64,000 nucleotides of DNA from Nocardioides insulae DSM 17944. Lineage in GTDB: Bacteria > Actinomycetota > Actinomycetes > Propionibacteriales > Nocardioidaceae. The stretch spans positions 310,001-374,000 of the forward strand of contig NZ_AUGU01000014.1 in the NCBI RefSeq assembly GCF_000422825.1, in the 5' to 3' direction. This document shows, in pieces, positions 41,914 to 50,223 of the stretch. The position numbers and the translations under genes are program-made. The notes under the pieces were generated by a model that had not been told where the DNA came from, made no database searches, and was given only the letters and a program-made list of their open reading frames with translations. Positions within the stretch are counted from its first letter, which is position 1. The number at the start of each line of letters is the position of its first letter.

Positions 41914-42300
41914 TCAGTTCACCAAGAGGAGGATTGCGGTGAGCACACCTGCGAGGGCCTGGCCTGCACTCACCACGGCGAGGGTTCCTCCCGCGGGTAG
42001 TCGCGGGGGAGGACCGTCTCCCGCACCTTCCTCGATGGGGCCGCGTTCCCGGTCGACGTGGTGGGCCATCGCGATCCCCGCAAGGTGGAAGCGACGCGCC
42101 GTGGCGTACTCCGCGAGTCCCGCGGTGAGCAGGGCGAGGCCCACCGCTGTCGCCTGCCAGGCCGGATGGTCGGTGGCGAGCAGTCGTGCCGCCGCGGCCG
42201 CGGCCACCACGGTTGTCAGTGTCGTGCGCCGCCAGGCAAGAGTGGTGCGCTCGAGCTGGAGGCCCATGTCGATCGGGCCGCGCCGCGAGTTCCGGCTCAT
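41914..42300 (-). CDS. DUF202-domain membrane protein
   Basis: A 128-residue protein with the DUF202 opening LQLERTTLAWRRTTLT and three hydrophobic segments (VVAAAAAARLL, ATAVGLALLTAGLAEYA and LAVVSAGQALAGVLTAILLL). The ATG at 42300 overlaps the stop of the YidH-like gene (ATGA); a GTG two codons earlier is possible. The two DUF202 genes are a coupled pair, common in actinobacteria; function unknown. Confidence 0.83.
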   Translation of the reverse strand: MSRNSRRGPIDMGLQLERTTLAWRRTTLTTVVAAAAAARLLATDHPAWQATAVGLALLTAGLAEYATARRFHLAGIAMAHHVDRERGPIEEGAGDGPPPRLPAGGTLAVVSAGQALAGVLTAILLLVN

Positions 42301-42704
42301 CGCCACAGGATCCCTGCTGCGATCACCGCTCCGGTCACGATGATCCCGACTACGATGATCAGGCCGAGGCCGAGTCCGGGTAGCGGCGTCTGGGTGCGCA
42401 TCGCGCGCTCGGCCTGGACCCAGGTGATCCAGGCATTGAGGGTGGCGATCACTCCCAGCGCCAGCAACAGCACGGTGGCGATCTCCCTGGGCAGAGTCGC
42501 AAGGGGGACGTCGATCGCTTCGAGGGCGACCGCGGCCGCCATCAGGGCCAGTCCGGTCCTGATCCAGGCGAGGAACGTGCGTTCATTGGCGAGTGAGAAG
42601 CGCGGATCGGGCTCCTCACCCCGCTCGAAGACGAAACGGGGGAATCGGCGCTCGGCCGGCGCGTCCGGACGCTGGGTCGGTGGCTCCTCGGGCGGAGTGG
42701 TCAT
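42297..42704 (-). CDS. YidH-family (DUF202) membrane protein
   Basis: A 135-residue protein: a Pro/Arg-rich cytosolic start, then the family motif FSLANERTFLAWIRTGLALMAAA and two further helices (IATVLLLALGVIATLNAWITW and LIIVVGIIVTGAVIAAGIL). It is the first gene of the pair. Its ATG at 42704 is chosen by homology to the conserved start of YidH proteins; no ribosome-binding site stands out. Confidence 0.85.
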   Translation of the reverse strand: MTTPPEEPPTQRPDAPAERRFPRFVFERGEEPDPRFSLANERTFLAWIRTGLALMAAAVALEAIDVPLATLPREIATVLLLALGVIATLNAWITWVQAERAMRTQTPLPGLGLGLIIVVGIIVTGAVIAAGILWR

Positions 42705-42789
42705 CGGGTGGCGCGATCGTCGGGCCGGTGGCGCGGGCTGTGCGAGTCGCCCGGGGGGCGCTGTCGTACCCGCTGCCGAGATTGACCAC

Positions 42790-42816
42790 CTCGATCCCTG
42801 GTGCACATGGATCGAG
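42790..42816. other. Inverted repeat upstream of the DUF202 pair
   Basis: CTCGATCC and GGATCGAG separated by 11 bp, in the 286-bp gap between two minus-strand genes. It could be an operator for the pair or the end of the upstream transcript. Nothing else was recognised in this gap. Confidence 0.35.
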
Positions 42817-42990
42817 CATGTCATGGAGTGCGACGACCTCGCTGGCATCGGCGCCGCGCCCGTGCTCGCGTGAGTGGTCGCGGACGGCAGAGTGTTCCCT
42901 CGGCCGTGCCGCCACCTGCGGTCAGGCGCTCGCCCGGCCTGGCTGGGGCCCACCGGAGGCCAGAGGGGCGGGCGGCCTCGGCGGGATGGG

Positions 42991-43395
42991 TCAGCGGGCG
43001 GCGCGGCGGCCGCCGGAGGGCCTCGGTGGGTTCGTTGGGGCGGTCGACCCTTGTGGTGCCGCGGCGTCCTCGGGCGTCTCCTCGGTGTTGGCCGGGCGGT
43101 CGGAAGTGCCGGGGGAGGGGGTGACGCCCAACTCACGCAGGGCGCGAGCGACGAGCATCAGTCCGATGAACAGACAGGCGACCGCTCCGAGGCAGGCAAG
43201 GGCGAGCAGCCACCAAGCGGACCGCTCTCCGCCCCGGGCCGCCGAACCGAAGTCGATGGCGGCGTAGACGAGATAGCCCCAAGCGACCACCAGTGCGGTG
43301 ATCGCGAGTGCGAGGGCGGCTAGTCGGGGCCGGAACCGCCGTGGAGGCTTCGCTGCTCGTCGAGATCCCCCATGCTTGCCCGCCACGGGCGTCAT
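42991..43395 (-). CDS. Small two-helix membrane protein
   Basis: A 134-residue protein of no recognised family. A basic N-terminus (KHGGSRRAAKPPRRFRPR) precedes two membrane helices (LAALALAITALVVAWGYLVYAA and AWWLLALACLGAVACLFIGLMLVA), and the tail is Pro/Ala/Thr-rich. The ATG at 43395 is preferred because it starts the basic pre-helix segment; the frame is open to 43542 but would run into the nrdR promoter. Confidence 0.65.
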   Translation of the reverse strand: MTPVAGKHGGSRRAAKPPRRFRPRLAALALAITALVVAWGYLVYAAIDFGSAARGGERSAWWLLALACLGAVACLFIGLMLVARALRELGVTPSPGTSDRPANTEETPEDAAAPQGSTAPTNPPRPSGGRRAAR

Positions 43396-43503
43396 TGTGA
43401 CCGATGAGGTGGGTGATTGACGACTGGACACCCGTTCCGAGGGGGCTGAAGTGGTCCATCTCGCGTACCCGCAGGGCGACACGCCGCACTCGCCGCAGCC
43501 AGG

Positions 43504-43580
43504 TTGCGTCGCTCCGACGACCGACGTAGGCTGACACAACATCTAGTAGTTACAGCGGTGTAGTTCTCCACATCTAGTTC
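43504..43580 (+). promoter_or_regulatory. nrdR-nrdJ promoter with paired NrdR boxes
   Basis: TTGCGT (43504-43509), 17 bp, TAGGCT (43527-43532). Two NrdR-box-like elements share ACATCTAGT exactly 31 bp apart: ACACAACATCTAGTAG (43534-43549, at the predicted transcription start) and TCTCCACATCTAGTTC (43565-43580). A 31-bp spacing is a known hallmark of NrdR box pairs. Confidence 0.75.
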
Positions 43581-43675
43581 ACAGGGGTGTGGCACTCTCT
43601 CCACAGATGATTGCTGGTTTCGCACACTTCATCCACAGGTTCGGCGTGGTTCCAAGACATCGTGAGGGGGATCCC

Positions 43676-44149
43676 ATGCACTGCCCGTACTGCCGGCACG
43701 CTGACACGAAGGTCCTCGACTCCCGAGTCGCTGACGACGGGGGTTCGATCCGCCGGCGTCGGCACTGCTTGGGCTGCGAGCGCCGGTTCAGCACGGTCGA
43801 GTTGATGCAGCTCACTGTGCAGAAGCGGTCCGGAGCGACCGAGCCGTTCAACCGTGAGAAGGCGATCTCGGGAGTCCGCAAGGCCTGCAAGGGCCGCCCG
43901 GTCACCCCCGATCAGCTGGACTGCCTCGGCCAGGAGGTCGAGGACACGCTGCGCAACAGCGGGTACGCCGAGGTTCCCTCCCAGGAGGTGGGCATGGCCA
44001 TCCTGGCGCCGTTGCGCAAGCTCGACGAGGTGGCCTATCTGAGGTTCGCCTCTGTCTACCGCCAATTCACCAGCGTTGAAGACTTCGAGGCCGAGATCGC
44101 CATGTTGCGAGCCGAGCGCCTCGTCGCCAGCCCGCCGACGTCGGGCTGA
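43676..44149 (+). CDS. nrdR: Transcriptional repressor NrdR
   Basis: A 157-residue regulator of ribonucleotide reductase genes. The N-terminal zinc ribbon has MHCPYCRH and [10 protein letters not shown]; the ATP-cone domain follows ([24 protein letters not shown]) and binds ATP/dATP. GAGGGGG upstream of ATG 43676 and the conserved MHCPYC start fix the N-terminus. The paired boxes upstream imply autoregulation together with nrdJ. Confidence 0.97.
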   Translation: MHCPYCRHADTKVLDSRVADDGGSIRRRRHCLGCERRFSTVELMQLTVQKRSGATEPFNREKAISGVRKACKGRPVTPDQLDCLGQEVEDTLRNSGYAEVPSQEVGMAILAPLRKLDEVAYLRFASVYRQFTSVEDFEAEIAMLRAERLVASPPTSG

Positions 44150-44158
44150 TCACAGACG

Positions 44159-44194
44159 GCCCGGGCAGGTTGTGGGGAAGCGACCTGCCCGGGC
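44159..44194 (+). terminator. 12-bp hairpin between nrdR and nrdJ
   Basis: GCCCGGGCAGGT and ACCTGCCCGGGC pair perfectly around a 12-nt loop, 10 bp after the nrdR stop. It may end or attenuate transcription before nrdJ. Confidence 0.7.
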
Positions 44195-44202
44195 TCTCCA
44201 CC

Positions 44203-44260
44203 GAGCACCGACCTCCCATCCTTCGGGTGTCTTTCGTGACGCCTGAGACTGTCGGTGCTC
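44203..44260 (+). other. Predicted structured leader upstream of nrdJ
   Basis: GAGCACCGAC (44203-44212) pairs with GTCGGTGCTC (44251-44260) as a perfect 10-bp stem closing 38 nt. It lies 72 nt before the nrdJ ATG. I do not see the conserved B12-box of a cobalamin riboswitch, so its role (attenuator, regulatory RNA or operator) is open. Confidence 0.45.
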
Positions 44261-44332
44261 CGCGCAACACTTGAAGCACGCACGACGACATCCACTACAC
44301 ACAGCCAGCGATTCGGGACAGGGGACAGCAGC

Positions 44333-47200
44333 ATGACCGAGACGGCGAGCGGCGCAGATCAGCAGGATCTGGCCGGGCGGGGGCTCCACGTCGAGCGGGT
44401 TTTCAGCACCAAGGGCGTGCACCCATACGACGAGGTCACTTGGGAGCGACGCGACGTCGTTCAGACCAACTGGAAGACGGGCGAGACCGTCTTCGAGCAG
44501 CGGGGTGTCGAGTTCCCCGACTTCTGGTCGGTCAACGCCTCCACCATCGTGACCACAAAATACTTCCGTGGTGCCGTCGGTACCCCTCAGCGTGAGACCA
44601 GCCTGCGCGACATCGTCGACCGAGTGGTGCGCACCTACACCGAGGCCGGAGCCGCGCACGGATACTTCGCCGGCGAGGAGGACGCCGCGGTGTTCTCCGA
44701 CGAGCTCACCTATCTCCTGGTCAACCAGTACTTCGCGTTCAACTCCCCGGTGTGGTTCAACGTCGGCACCAAGAGCCCGCAGCAGGTCAGCGCCTGCTTC
44801 ATCCTCTCCGTCGACGACTCCATGGACTCGATCCTGAACTGGTACAAGGAGGAGGGGTTCATCTTCAAGGGCGGTTCCGGCGCCGGGCTCAACCTCTCCA
44901 GGATCCGCTCCTCGAAGGAGCTGCTCTCCTCCGGAGGTACGGCGAGCGGCCCCGTCTCCTTCATGCGCGGCGCCGACGCGTCGGCGGGCACCATCAAGTC
45001 CGGTGGCGCCACCCGTCGGGCGGCCAAGATGGTCGTCCTCGACGTCGATCACCCCGACATCGAGGAGTTCGTGGAGACCAAGGCGCGCGAGGAGGACAAG
45101 ATCCGCGCGCTGCGCGACGCCGGTTTCGACATGGATCTCGGCGGTAGCGACATCACCTCGGTGCAGTACCAGAACGCCAACAACTCCGTCCGCGTCACCG
45201 ACGAGTTCATGCGCGCGGTCGAGGAGGGCACCACCTTCGGGCTGCGGGCTCGGATGACCGGCGAGGTGATCGAGGAGGTCGACGCCCGCGGCCTGTTCCG
45301 CAAGATCTCCGAGGCCGCATGGGCGTGCGCAGACCCGGGCCTGCAGTACGACGACACCATCAACGACTGGCACACCAACCCCGAGACCGGCCGGATCACG
45401 GCCTCCAACCCGTGCTCGGAGTACATGTCCTTGGACAACTCCTCGTGCAACCTCGCCTCGCTCAACCTGCTCAAGTTCCTCGGCGAGGACGACACCTTCG
45501 ACGCGGCCCGGTTCCAGCAGGCCTGCGAGGTCGTCTTCACCGCGATGGACATCTCGATCTGCTTCGCCGACTTCCCGACCGAGGCGATCGGGCAGACCAC
45601 CCGGGACTACCGCCAGCTCGGCATCGGCTACGCCAACCTCGGCGCACTGCTCATGGCGATGGGCCTGGGCTACGACTCCGAGGGGGGCCGGAGCATGGCT
45701 GCGGCGCTCACTTCGCTGATGACCGCGGCCGGCTACAAGCGCTCGGCTGAGCTCGCCGCGGTGGTCGGCCCCTACGCCGGCTACGCCCGCAACGCCGACG
45801 CCCACAAGCGGGTGATGCGCAAGCACCAGGCGGCAAACGACCAGGTCCGCCCGCTGCACACCGAGGATGGTCGGGTGCTCAAGCTGGCGACCAGGGCGTG
45901 GGCCGACGTCGTCGAGCTGGGCAAGGTCAACGGCTTCCGCAACGCCCAGGCTTCGCTGCTCGCGCCCACCGGCACGATCGGCTTCATGATGGACTGCGAC
46001 ACCACCGGCATCGAGCCCGACTTCTCCCTGGTCAAGTTCAAGAAGCTCGTCGGTGGAGGATCGATGCAGATCGTCAATCAGACGATTCCGCGAGCGCTGA
46101 CCAAGCTCGGCTACCAGGGCGAGCAGATCGAGGCCATTGTCGACTACATCGCCGAGCACGGCCACGTGGTCGATGCGCCGGGGCTCTCGCCGGCGCACTA
46201 CGAGGTGTTCGACACCGCGATGGGCAAGCGAGCGCTCAAGCCGATGGGCCACGTGCGGATGATGGCGGCCACCCAGCCGTTCCTCTCCGGGGCGATCTCC
46301 AAGACGGTCAACCTTCCCGAGACGGCGACCGTGGAGGACATCGAGAACGTCTACCTGGAGTCCTGGAAGCTGGGGCTCAAGGCCACCGCCATCTACCGCG
46401 ACAACTGCAAGGTCGGGCAGCCCCTGGCCGATGCGAAGAGCGAGCGGTCCGACGCGGCGGCAGAAGTGGTCGAGAAGGTGGTGGAGAAGGTCGTCTACGC
46501 CCCGACCCGAAAGCGCCTGCCGAAGTCACGGACCTCCCGCACCACCTCCTTCACCGTGGGCGGCGCAGAGGGCTACATGACCTCCGGGGCACACGACGAC
46601 GGTGAACTCGGCGAGATCTTCCTCAAGCTGGGCAAGCAGGGTTCCACCCTCGCCGGCGTGATGGATGCCTTCTCGATCGCGGTCTCGATCGGCCTGCAGT
46701 ACGGCGTCCCGCTGGAGACCTACGTCTCGAAGTTCACCAACCTGCGCTTCGAGCCGGCCGGGCTCACCGACGACCCCGACGTGCGGATGAGCCAGTCGAT
46801 CATGGACTACATCTTCCGCCGCCTGGCGCTGGACTACCTGCCCTTCGAGGAGCGCTCGGCCCTGGGCATCTACTCCGCCGAGGAGCGCCAGCGCTACCTC
46901 GAGACCGGCTCTTATGAGCCCCTCGAGGAGACCGGATCGGCAGCCGAACTCATCGAGGCCGCCCAGCCTGAGCGCGCGCGTGCGTCGGTCGAGGAGGAGA
47001 GTTCGGCCTCCGACCTGGAGACGGTGGAGGCAACGGTCGATCGAGAGGCACCCGCAGCTCGCACCACCGCCGAACTGCTCGAGCAGATCAGCGGCATGGC
47101 CGTCGACTCCCCGCTCTGCCTCACCTGTGGCACCAAGATGCGTCCGGCGGGCTCCTGCTACGTCTGCGAGGGTTGCGGCTCGACCAGCGGGTGCAGCTGA
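44333..47200 (+). CDS. nrdJ: Vitamin B12-dependent (class II) ribonucleoside-diphosphate reductase
   Basis: A 955-residue enzyme making deoxynucleotides with adenosylcobalamin, so it works with or without oxygen. Landmarks are FNSPVWFNVG and CFILSVDDSMDSIL near residue 160, GGSGAGLNLS, NPCSEYMSLDNSSCNLASLNL, LLAPTGTIGFMMDCDTTGIEP, LGEIFLKLGKQGST (C-terminal conserved part), and a zinc-ribbon tail with CLTCGTKM and CYVCEGCGS. The ATG at 44333 follows the family's usual start; a weak GGGGACAG lies upstream. Controlled with nrdR by the paired boxes. Confidence 0.96.
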   Translation: MTETASGADQQDLAGRGLHVERVFSTKGVHPYDEVTWERRDVVQTNWKTGETVFEQRGVEFPDFWSVNASTIVTTKYFRGAVGTPQRETSLRDIVDRVVRTYTEAGAAHGYFAGEEDAAVFSDELTYLLVNQYFAFNSPVWFNVGTKSPQQVSACFILSVDDSMDSILNWYKEEGFIFKGGSGAGLNLSRIRSSKELLSSGGTASGPVSFMRGADASAGTIKSGGATRRAAKMVVLDVDHPDIEEFVETKAREEDKIRALRDAGFDMDLGGSDITSVQYQNANNSVRVTDEFMRAVEEGTTFGLRARMTGEVIEEVDARGLFRKISEAAWACADPGLQYDDTINDWHTNPETGRITASNPCSEYMSLDNSSCNLASLNLLKFLGEDDTFDAARFQQACEVVFTAMDISICFADFPTEAIGQTTRDYRQLGIGYANLGALLMAMGLGYDSEGGRSMAAALTSLMTAAGYKRSAELAAVVGPYAGYARNADAHKRVMRKHQAANDQVRPLHTEDGRVLKLATRAWADVVELGKVNGFRNAQASLLAPTGTIGFMMDCDTTGIEPDFSLVKFKKLVGGGSMQIVNQTIPRALTKLGYQGEQIEAIVDYIAEHGHVVDAPGLSPAHYEVFDTAMGKRALKPMGHVRMMAATQPFLSGAISKTVNLPETATVEDIENVYLESWKLGLKATAIYRDNCKVGQPLADAKSERSDAAAEVVEKVVEKVVYAPTRKRLPKSRTSRTTSFTVGGAEGYMTSGAHDDGELGEIFLKLGKQGSTLAGVMDAFSIAVSIGLQYGVPLETYVSKFTNLRFEPAGLTDDPDVRMSQSIMDYIFRRLALDYLPFEERSALGIYSAEERQRYLETGSYEPLEETGSAAELIEAAQPERARASVEEESSASDLETVEATVDREAPAARTTAELLEQISGMAVDSPLCLTCGTKMRPAGSCYVCEGCGSTSGCS

Positions 47201-47280
47201 AAATGACCGAGGTTTCCGTGTCCCCTACGGGGCCCGGATTTGAGCGAACAAGAAAGTGAGAGCTCCCTTGAACTAACCAA

Positions 47281-47330
47281 GATGCGGTGTCCCCCCGACG
47301 GGCCAACTCCCCGACAGTGGACACCGCATC
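47281..47330 (+). terminator. 12-bp hairpin downstream of nrdJ
   Basis: GATGCGGTGTCC and GGACACCGCATC pair perfectly across a 26-nt loop, 80 bp after nrdJ. Probable nrdJ terminator. Confidence 0.55.
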
Positions 47331-47702
47331 TGCGGGGTCGAACATGGTTGGGCCAGTCGCCGTCTGGCACCGCGAACCTCCGTCAACGACCCCAACCGGT
47401 GGAAGAGGAACATCGTGATCAGGCAGAGCCAGCACACACACCAGGGCGACGCCCCGGCGCTGGATGCTGCCTCGAACGACGGCGCTGATCCGACCCGACT
47501 CATCCCCGACCTTGACCGGCCCGGCCTCCCGCAGTGTGGGGAGCCGGGCCGGCCCCACGTCTGGCACCTGTCGAGCGCTATCCGCTCGGGTGCCGGGGCC
47601 TGCGTCGTCGCATCGGACGGGCCCACGAAGCTCTCGCCGACGGTTCAGCGTCGGTGCGAGGTGATCAACTGCACGCGGGCTATCGAGGCCCAGACAAGAA
47701 CT

Positions 47703-47732
47703 CGAGGCCCGGTCCTGGCAGACCGGGCCTCG
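47703..47732. terminator. 12-bp compact hairpin
   Basis: CGAGGCCCGGTC and GACCGGGCCTCG pair perfectly around ctggca. It may insulate the island from nrdJ transcription. Confidence 0.65.
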
Positions 47733-47782
47733 GAGGCACCGACCGAGTGGCCGAGTGCGGGGCGTTCACCCGTATTTGACCA

Positions 47783-47817
47783 CCCCCGGTGCCGGCTTGT
47801 CCATACGGCACCAGGGG
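47783..47817 (+). other. Hairpin directly upstream of the 45-aa ORF
   Basis: CCCC-C-GGTGCCG pairs with CGGCACC-A-GGGG (one C/A mismatch) around 11 nt, ending 17 bp before the ATG at 47835. It would lie in the 5' leader and could affect translation. Confidence 0.45.
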
Positions 47818-47834
47818 CGGGGGTGAAGAGAGAG

Positions 47835-47972
47835 ATGACCAAGAGGAACACCAGGCAGACGAGCGCGAAGGCTGCGTCGGCTGCCAGCAAGGTGCTGAGC
47901 AACCCGAAGGCGGGCAAGGCCGCGAAGTCGGCTGCCGCCAGCGCGTTGTCGCAGACGCCGAAGCGGAAGTGA
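47835..47972 (+). CDS. 45-residue basic Ala/Lys/Ser-rich protein at the head of the CBASS-like set
   Basis: The product begins MTKRNTRQTSAKAAS and contains KVLSNPKAGKAAKSAAASALSQ, a helical, lysine-rich pattern that I recall from small proteins near nucleotidyltransferase defence genes (memory, not searched). GAAGAGAGAG precedes the ATG. A longer in-frame extension to 47415 lacks a ribosome-binding site and protein-like composition. It is 87 bp before the CD-NTase gene. Role unknown. Confidence 0.55.
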   Translation: MTKRNTRQTSAKAASAASKVLSNPKAGKAAKSAAASALSQTPKRK

Positions 47973-48059
47973 CTCTCGGCGGCCCTCCCTACGGGGAGGG
48001 CCGCCACCCCGGCCGTGCCGTCCGGCGCGACCACTCTCTTCAACCTCTAGGAGGCCCGC

Positions 48060-49118
48060 ATGAAGCGGACCGTGGACAACTCGTTCACCAAGCTCGACGA
48101 GAACCTCAACCTCGACCCGTTCGTGCGCCTGAAGGCGCAGAACCTGCACAACACCATCCGCGACGACCTCACCAAGGCCGGCCTCATCGCGGGCAGCTTC
48201 CTCCAGGGGTCGTTCGCCCGCAAGACCATGCTGAAGCCGCTCAAGGACGTCGACATCGTGTGCCTACTGCCCGCCGACCTCTGGGAGCAGCTGCGCGGCC
48301 CGGACGGCCCGGGCAGGGCCATGGAGTCGTTCAAGGCGCCCATCGTGGACCGGTGGCCCGACGTCCAGTTCGACGTGGGCGATGAGCCGTCCGGCAAGGC
48401 GCTGCGGCTCACCCTCAGCGACGTCGACTTCACCATCGACCTCGTGCCGGCCTTCGACACCGACAACGACTACGTCCTCATCGGTGACCGCTTCGAGGGG
48501 ACCTGGGAGCTGAGCAACACGCGCATCCAGCTGAAGCGTGTCTCTGACCGGAACCAGGCGACCAATGGCCGATTCGTCCACCAGGTCCGCGAGGTCAAGG
48601 CGCTCTCGAAGCACCACGAGGAGCTCGACTTCGTCTCCGGCATCGTCGTGGAGTCGCTCGCATACGCCGCCATCGGCCGCAAGATGCTCGACAAGGACGC
48701 GGTGGCCGCCGTCCTCGAGTACGCCAAGGACGCCGTCAAGGGCCCGGTGCTCGAGCCGGCCGGAGAGGACGACGTCACCATCAAGTGGACCAGCGAGGAG
48801 CGGGAGACCGCGGCTCGGGTGTACGCCGAGGCCTCCCGCAAGGCGGCCGAGGCGCTCCGGCTCGAGCGTGCCGGCGACATGGACGGCGCCATCAGCGTGT
48901 GGCACTCGCTGTTCGGGGACGTGTTCCCCGACGCGCCGGCCCGCCCCGTCCTCGACGTGATGACCGCCTTCGCGGCCGGCAGTGTGTCGAGTGCGGGACG
49001 TCCGAGCACCACGACGGTCGCGCAGCAGGCCGCGGCCCCGGGCCGCTCCTGGACCCGCGGACCGGACCGTGGCGAGGGCTCGGTCATCGGCCAGCCGGGC
49101 ACGTGGCTCTCACGCTGA
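48060..49118 (+). CDS. CD-NTase-like nucleotidyltransferase (CBASS cyclase)
   Basis: A 352-residue nucleotidyltransferase. The active site is intact: GSF at residues 50-52, DVD at 63-65 (KPLKDVDIVCLL) and the third acid Asp127 in DFTIDLVPAF; the helical C-terminal half follows. CD-NTases make cyclic di- or trinucleotides on phage infection and activate an effector. AGGAGG seven bases before ATG fixes the start. The E2-like gene overlaps its 3' end by 16 bp. The last 40 residues are low-complexity (Thr/Ala/Pro/Gly). Signal chemistry cannot be read from sequence. Confidence 0.85.
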   Translation: MKRTVDNSFTKLDENLNLDPFVRLKAQNLHNTIRDDLTKAGLIAGSFLQGSFARKTMLKPLKDVDIVCLLPADLWEQLRGPDGPGRAMESFKAPIVDRWPDVQFDVGDEPSGKALRLTLSDVDFTIDLVPAFDTDNDYVLIGDRFEGTWELSNTRIQLKRVSDRNQATNGRFVHQVREVKALSKHHEELDFVSGIVVESLAYAAIGRKMLDKDAVAAVLEYAKDAVKGPVLEPAGEDDVTIKWTSEERETAARVYAEASRKAAEALRLERAGDMDGAISVWHSLFGDVFPDAPARPVLDVMTAFAAGSVSSAGRPSTTTVAQQAAAPGRSWTRGPDRGEGSVIGQPGTWLSR

Positions 49119-49627
49119 GCGACGTCCTGGAGGACCCGGAGCGCGTGCGCCGGGTCCTCCAGGACGAGCTGTTCGGCGTGACCGTCGACGACCTTCGTGA
49201 GCCTCGGTACGGCGGCCTGGTCATCGACCTCACGTTCGCGCCCCTGCCCGAGCTCGCGGCCGCCGGCTATGAAATCGAGCGCGGTCGCGTCAGCGTCCGG
49301 CCCAGCGGGGACATCTACGCGTTCCCGCTCGGGCCCGACCGGACCTGGCACCACCGCAACCCGTCGCCTCTGGGGCTTCGGTTCGGGAAGCTCGCCGGCG
49401 ACCTGTGCCTGTGGTACCCGAACGACCCGCGGTCGCTGCGATGGGACTGGGACGACGGGCTCGAGCAGTACGTCACTCGTGTGCACCGCCACCTGCTCTT
49501 CGAGGAGTACTACCGACGCGAGCGCCAGTGGCCGGTCGAGGACGCCCCGCACGCTGACCCCGTCAACGGCGCACACCCCATCCGGAGCGCCTTCATGCGC
49601 AAGGAGGAGCGCCGATGGGCGTCCTGA
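49103..49627 (+). CDS. Bacterial E2-like protein (short type II CBASS, Cap2-like without E1)
   Basis: A 174-residue protein with the pattern of prokaryotic E2 ubiquitin-conjugating-like domains: HHRNPSPLGLRFG, then the likely catalytic Cys in GDLCLWYPNDP, a Trp-rich WDWDDGLEQYVTRVHRHLLFEEYY helix and QWPVEDAPH. In short type II CBASS such a protein primes the cyclase without E1 or JAB partners, and none is encoded here. The GTG at 49103 lacks a ribosome-binding site, but the overlap with the cyclase gene suggests coupling. It overlaps the next gene by 13 bp. Confidence 0.75.
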   Translation: MALTLSDVLEDPERVRRVLQDELFGVTVDDLREPRYGGLVIDLTFAPLPELAAAGYEIERGRVSVRPSGDIYAFPLGPDRTWHHRNPSPLGLRFGKLAGDLCLWYPNDPRSLRWDWDDGLEQYVTRVHRHLLFEEYYRRERQWPVEDAPHADPVNGAHPIRSAFMRKEERRWAS

Positions 49628-50223
49628 CCGTCCACCTGCTGACCGCCGGAGTCGCTTCCCACGTGATTGCGGGCGGGGAAGCACCGGCAGCGCCAGCGAG
49701 CGACGACAACTCGACGAGCGTGTGGCTTCTCCTGGCCATCGCCCTCCTCGGGTCCTCGGTCCTCGCAGGGGTCATCACCAGCGTGCTCGGCAATCTGCGG
49801 GCCGCAGCGACAGCCCGCCGCGAGGGGTACGCGAACGCGGTTCGGTCGCTCATCTCGCGCGGCGAGTATCCATACCGAGTCCGACGCCGGGTCTCCGACG
49901 ACCCCGAGGTCCTGTCAGCTTTGGTGGAGCGAGGTCACGACTTGCAAGAGCAACTCGCGGCCTGCCGGACCTGGGTCGCATCCGAGCATCAGGTTCTGGG
50001 CACCCTGTTCGAGGCGGCGCTCGCCGCGATCGACGGGACCGTCGGGCCGGCGATCAAGGACGCATGGAACCAGCCGCCCATCACCGTCGCCGCAGGGATG
50101 AACCTCGACGGCTGGGGGCCGGGCGATCCGTGGCCGCACGTCGCCAAGTTGGAGCGGGCGATCGCGTTCCGCTTCGGCCCTCGCCGCTTGGTCCCGTCCA
50201 GCCTCTGGCAGAGCCTGATCTGA
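49615..50223 (+). CDS. Membrane protein, candidate CBASS effector
   Basis: A 202-residue protein of no family I recognise. It has a strong membrane helix at about 34-59 (SVWLLLAIALLGSSVLAGVI) and a weaker hydrophobic start (residues 1-20), then a soluble, partly helical domain (HDLQEQLAACRTWVASEHQVLGTLFEAALAAI). AAGGAGGAG five bases before ATG 49615 and the 13-bp overlap with the E2-like gene make it part of the operon. Membrane-disrupting effectors are common in short CBASS, so this role is likely by position only. Confidence 0.65.
   Translation: MGVLTVHLLTAGVASHVIAGGEAPAAPASDDNSTSVWLLLAIALLGSSVLAGVITSVLGNLRAAATARREGYANAVRSLISRGEYPYRVRRRVSDDPEVLSALVERGHDLQEQLAACRTWVASEHQVLGTLFEAALAAIDGTVGPAIKDAWNQPPITVAAGMNLDGWGPGDPWPHVAKLERAIAFRFGPRRLVPSSLWQSLI

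Larger units (their letters stand above)
47201..47834. other. Hairpin-rich spacer between nrdJ and the defence island
   Basis: 634 bp with no convincing long ORF. It holds three strong hairpins, listed separately at 47281-47330, 47703-47732 and 47783-47817. GCCAG-tcgccgt-CTGGC near 47354 is a fourth, smaller one. A non-coding RNA is possible; the left edge of the island probably lies here. Confidence 0.5.

Noticed and set aside
43600..43660. DnaA boxes (CTCTCCACA, TCATCCACA) upstream of nrdR
   Set aside because: They differ from TTATCCACA at one or two positions and only two are present; no origin features follow.
44150..44332. Cobalamin riboswitch upstream of nrdJ
   Set aside because: The length is short and no conserved B12-box pattern was seen; only generic stems are present.
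47415..47834. Longer N-terminus for the 45-aa ORF
   Set aside because: The extra 140 codons cross several hairpins, lack a ribosome-binding site and have non-protein-like composition.
48060..50223. Full type II CBASS with E1/E2 fusion and JAB protease
   Set aside because: No E1 nucleotide-binding motif or JAB HxH motif is found near the cyclase.
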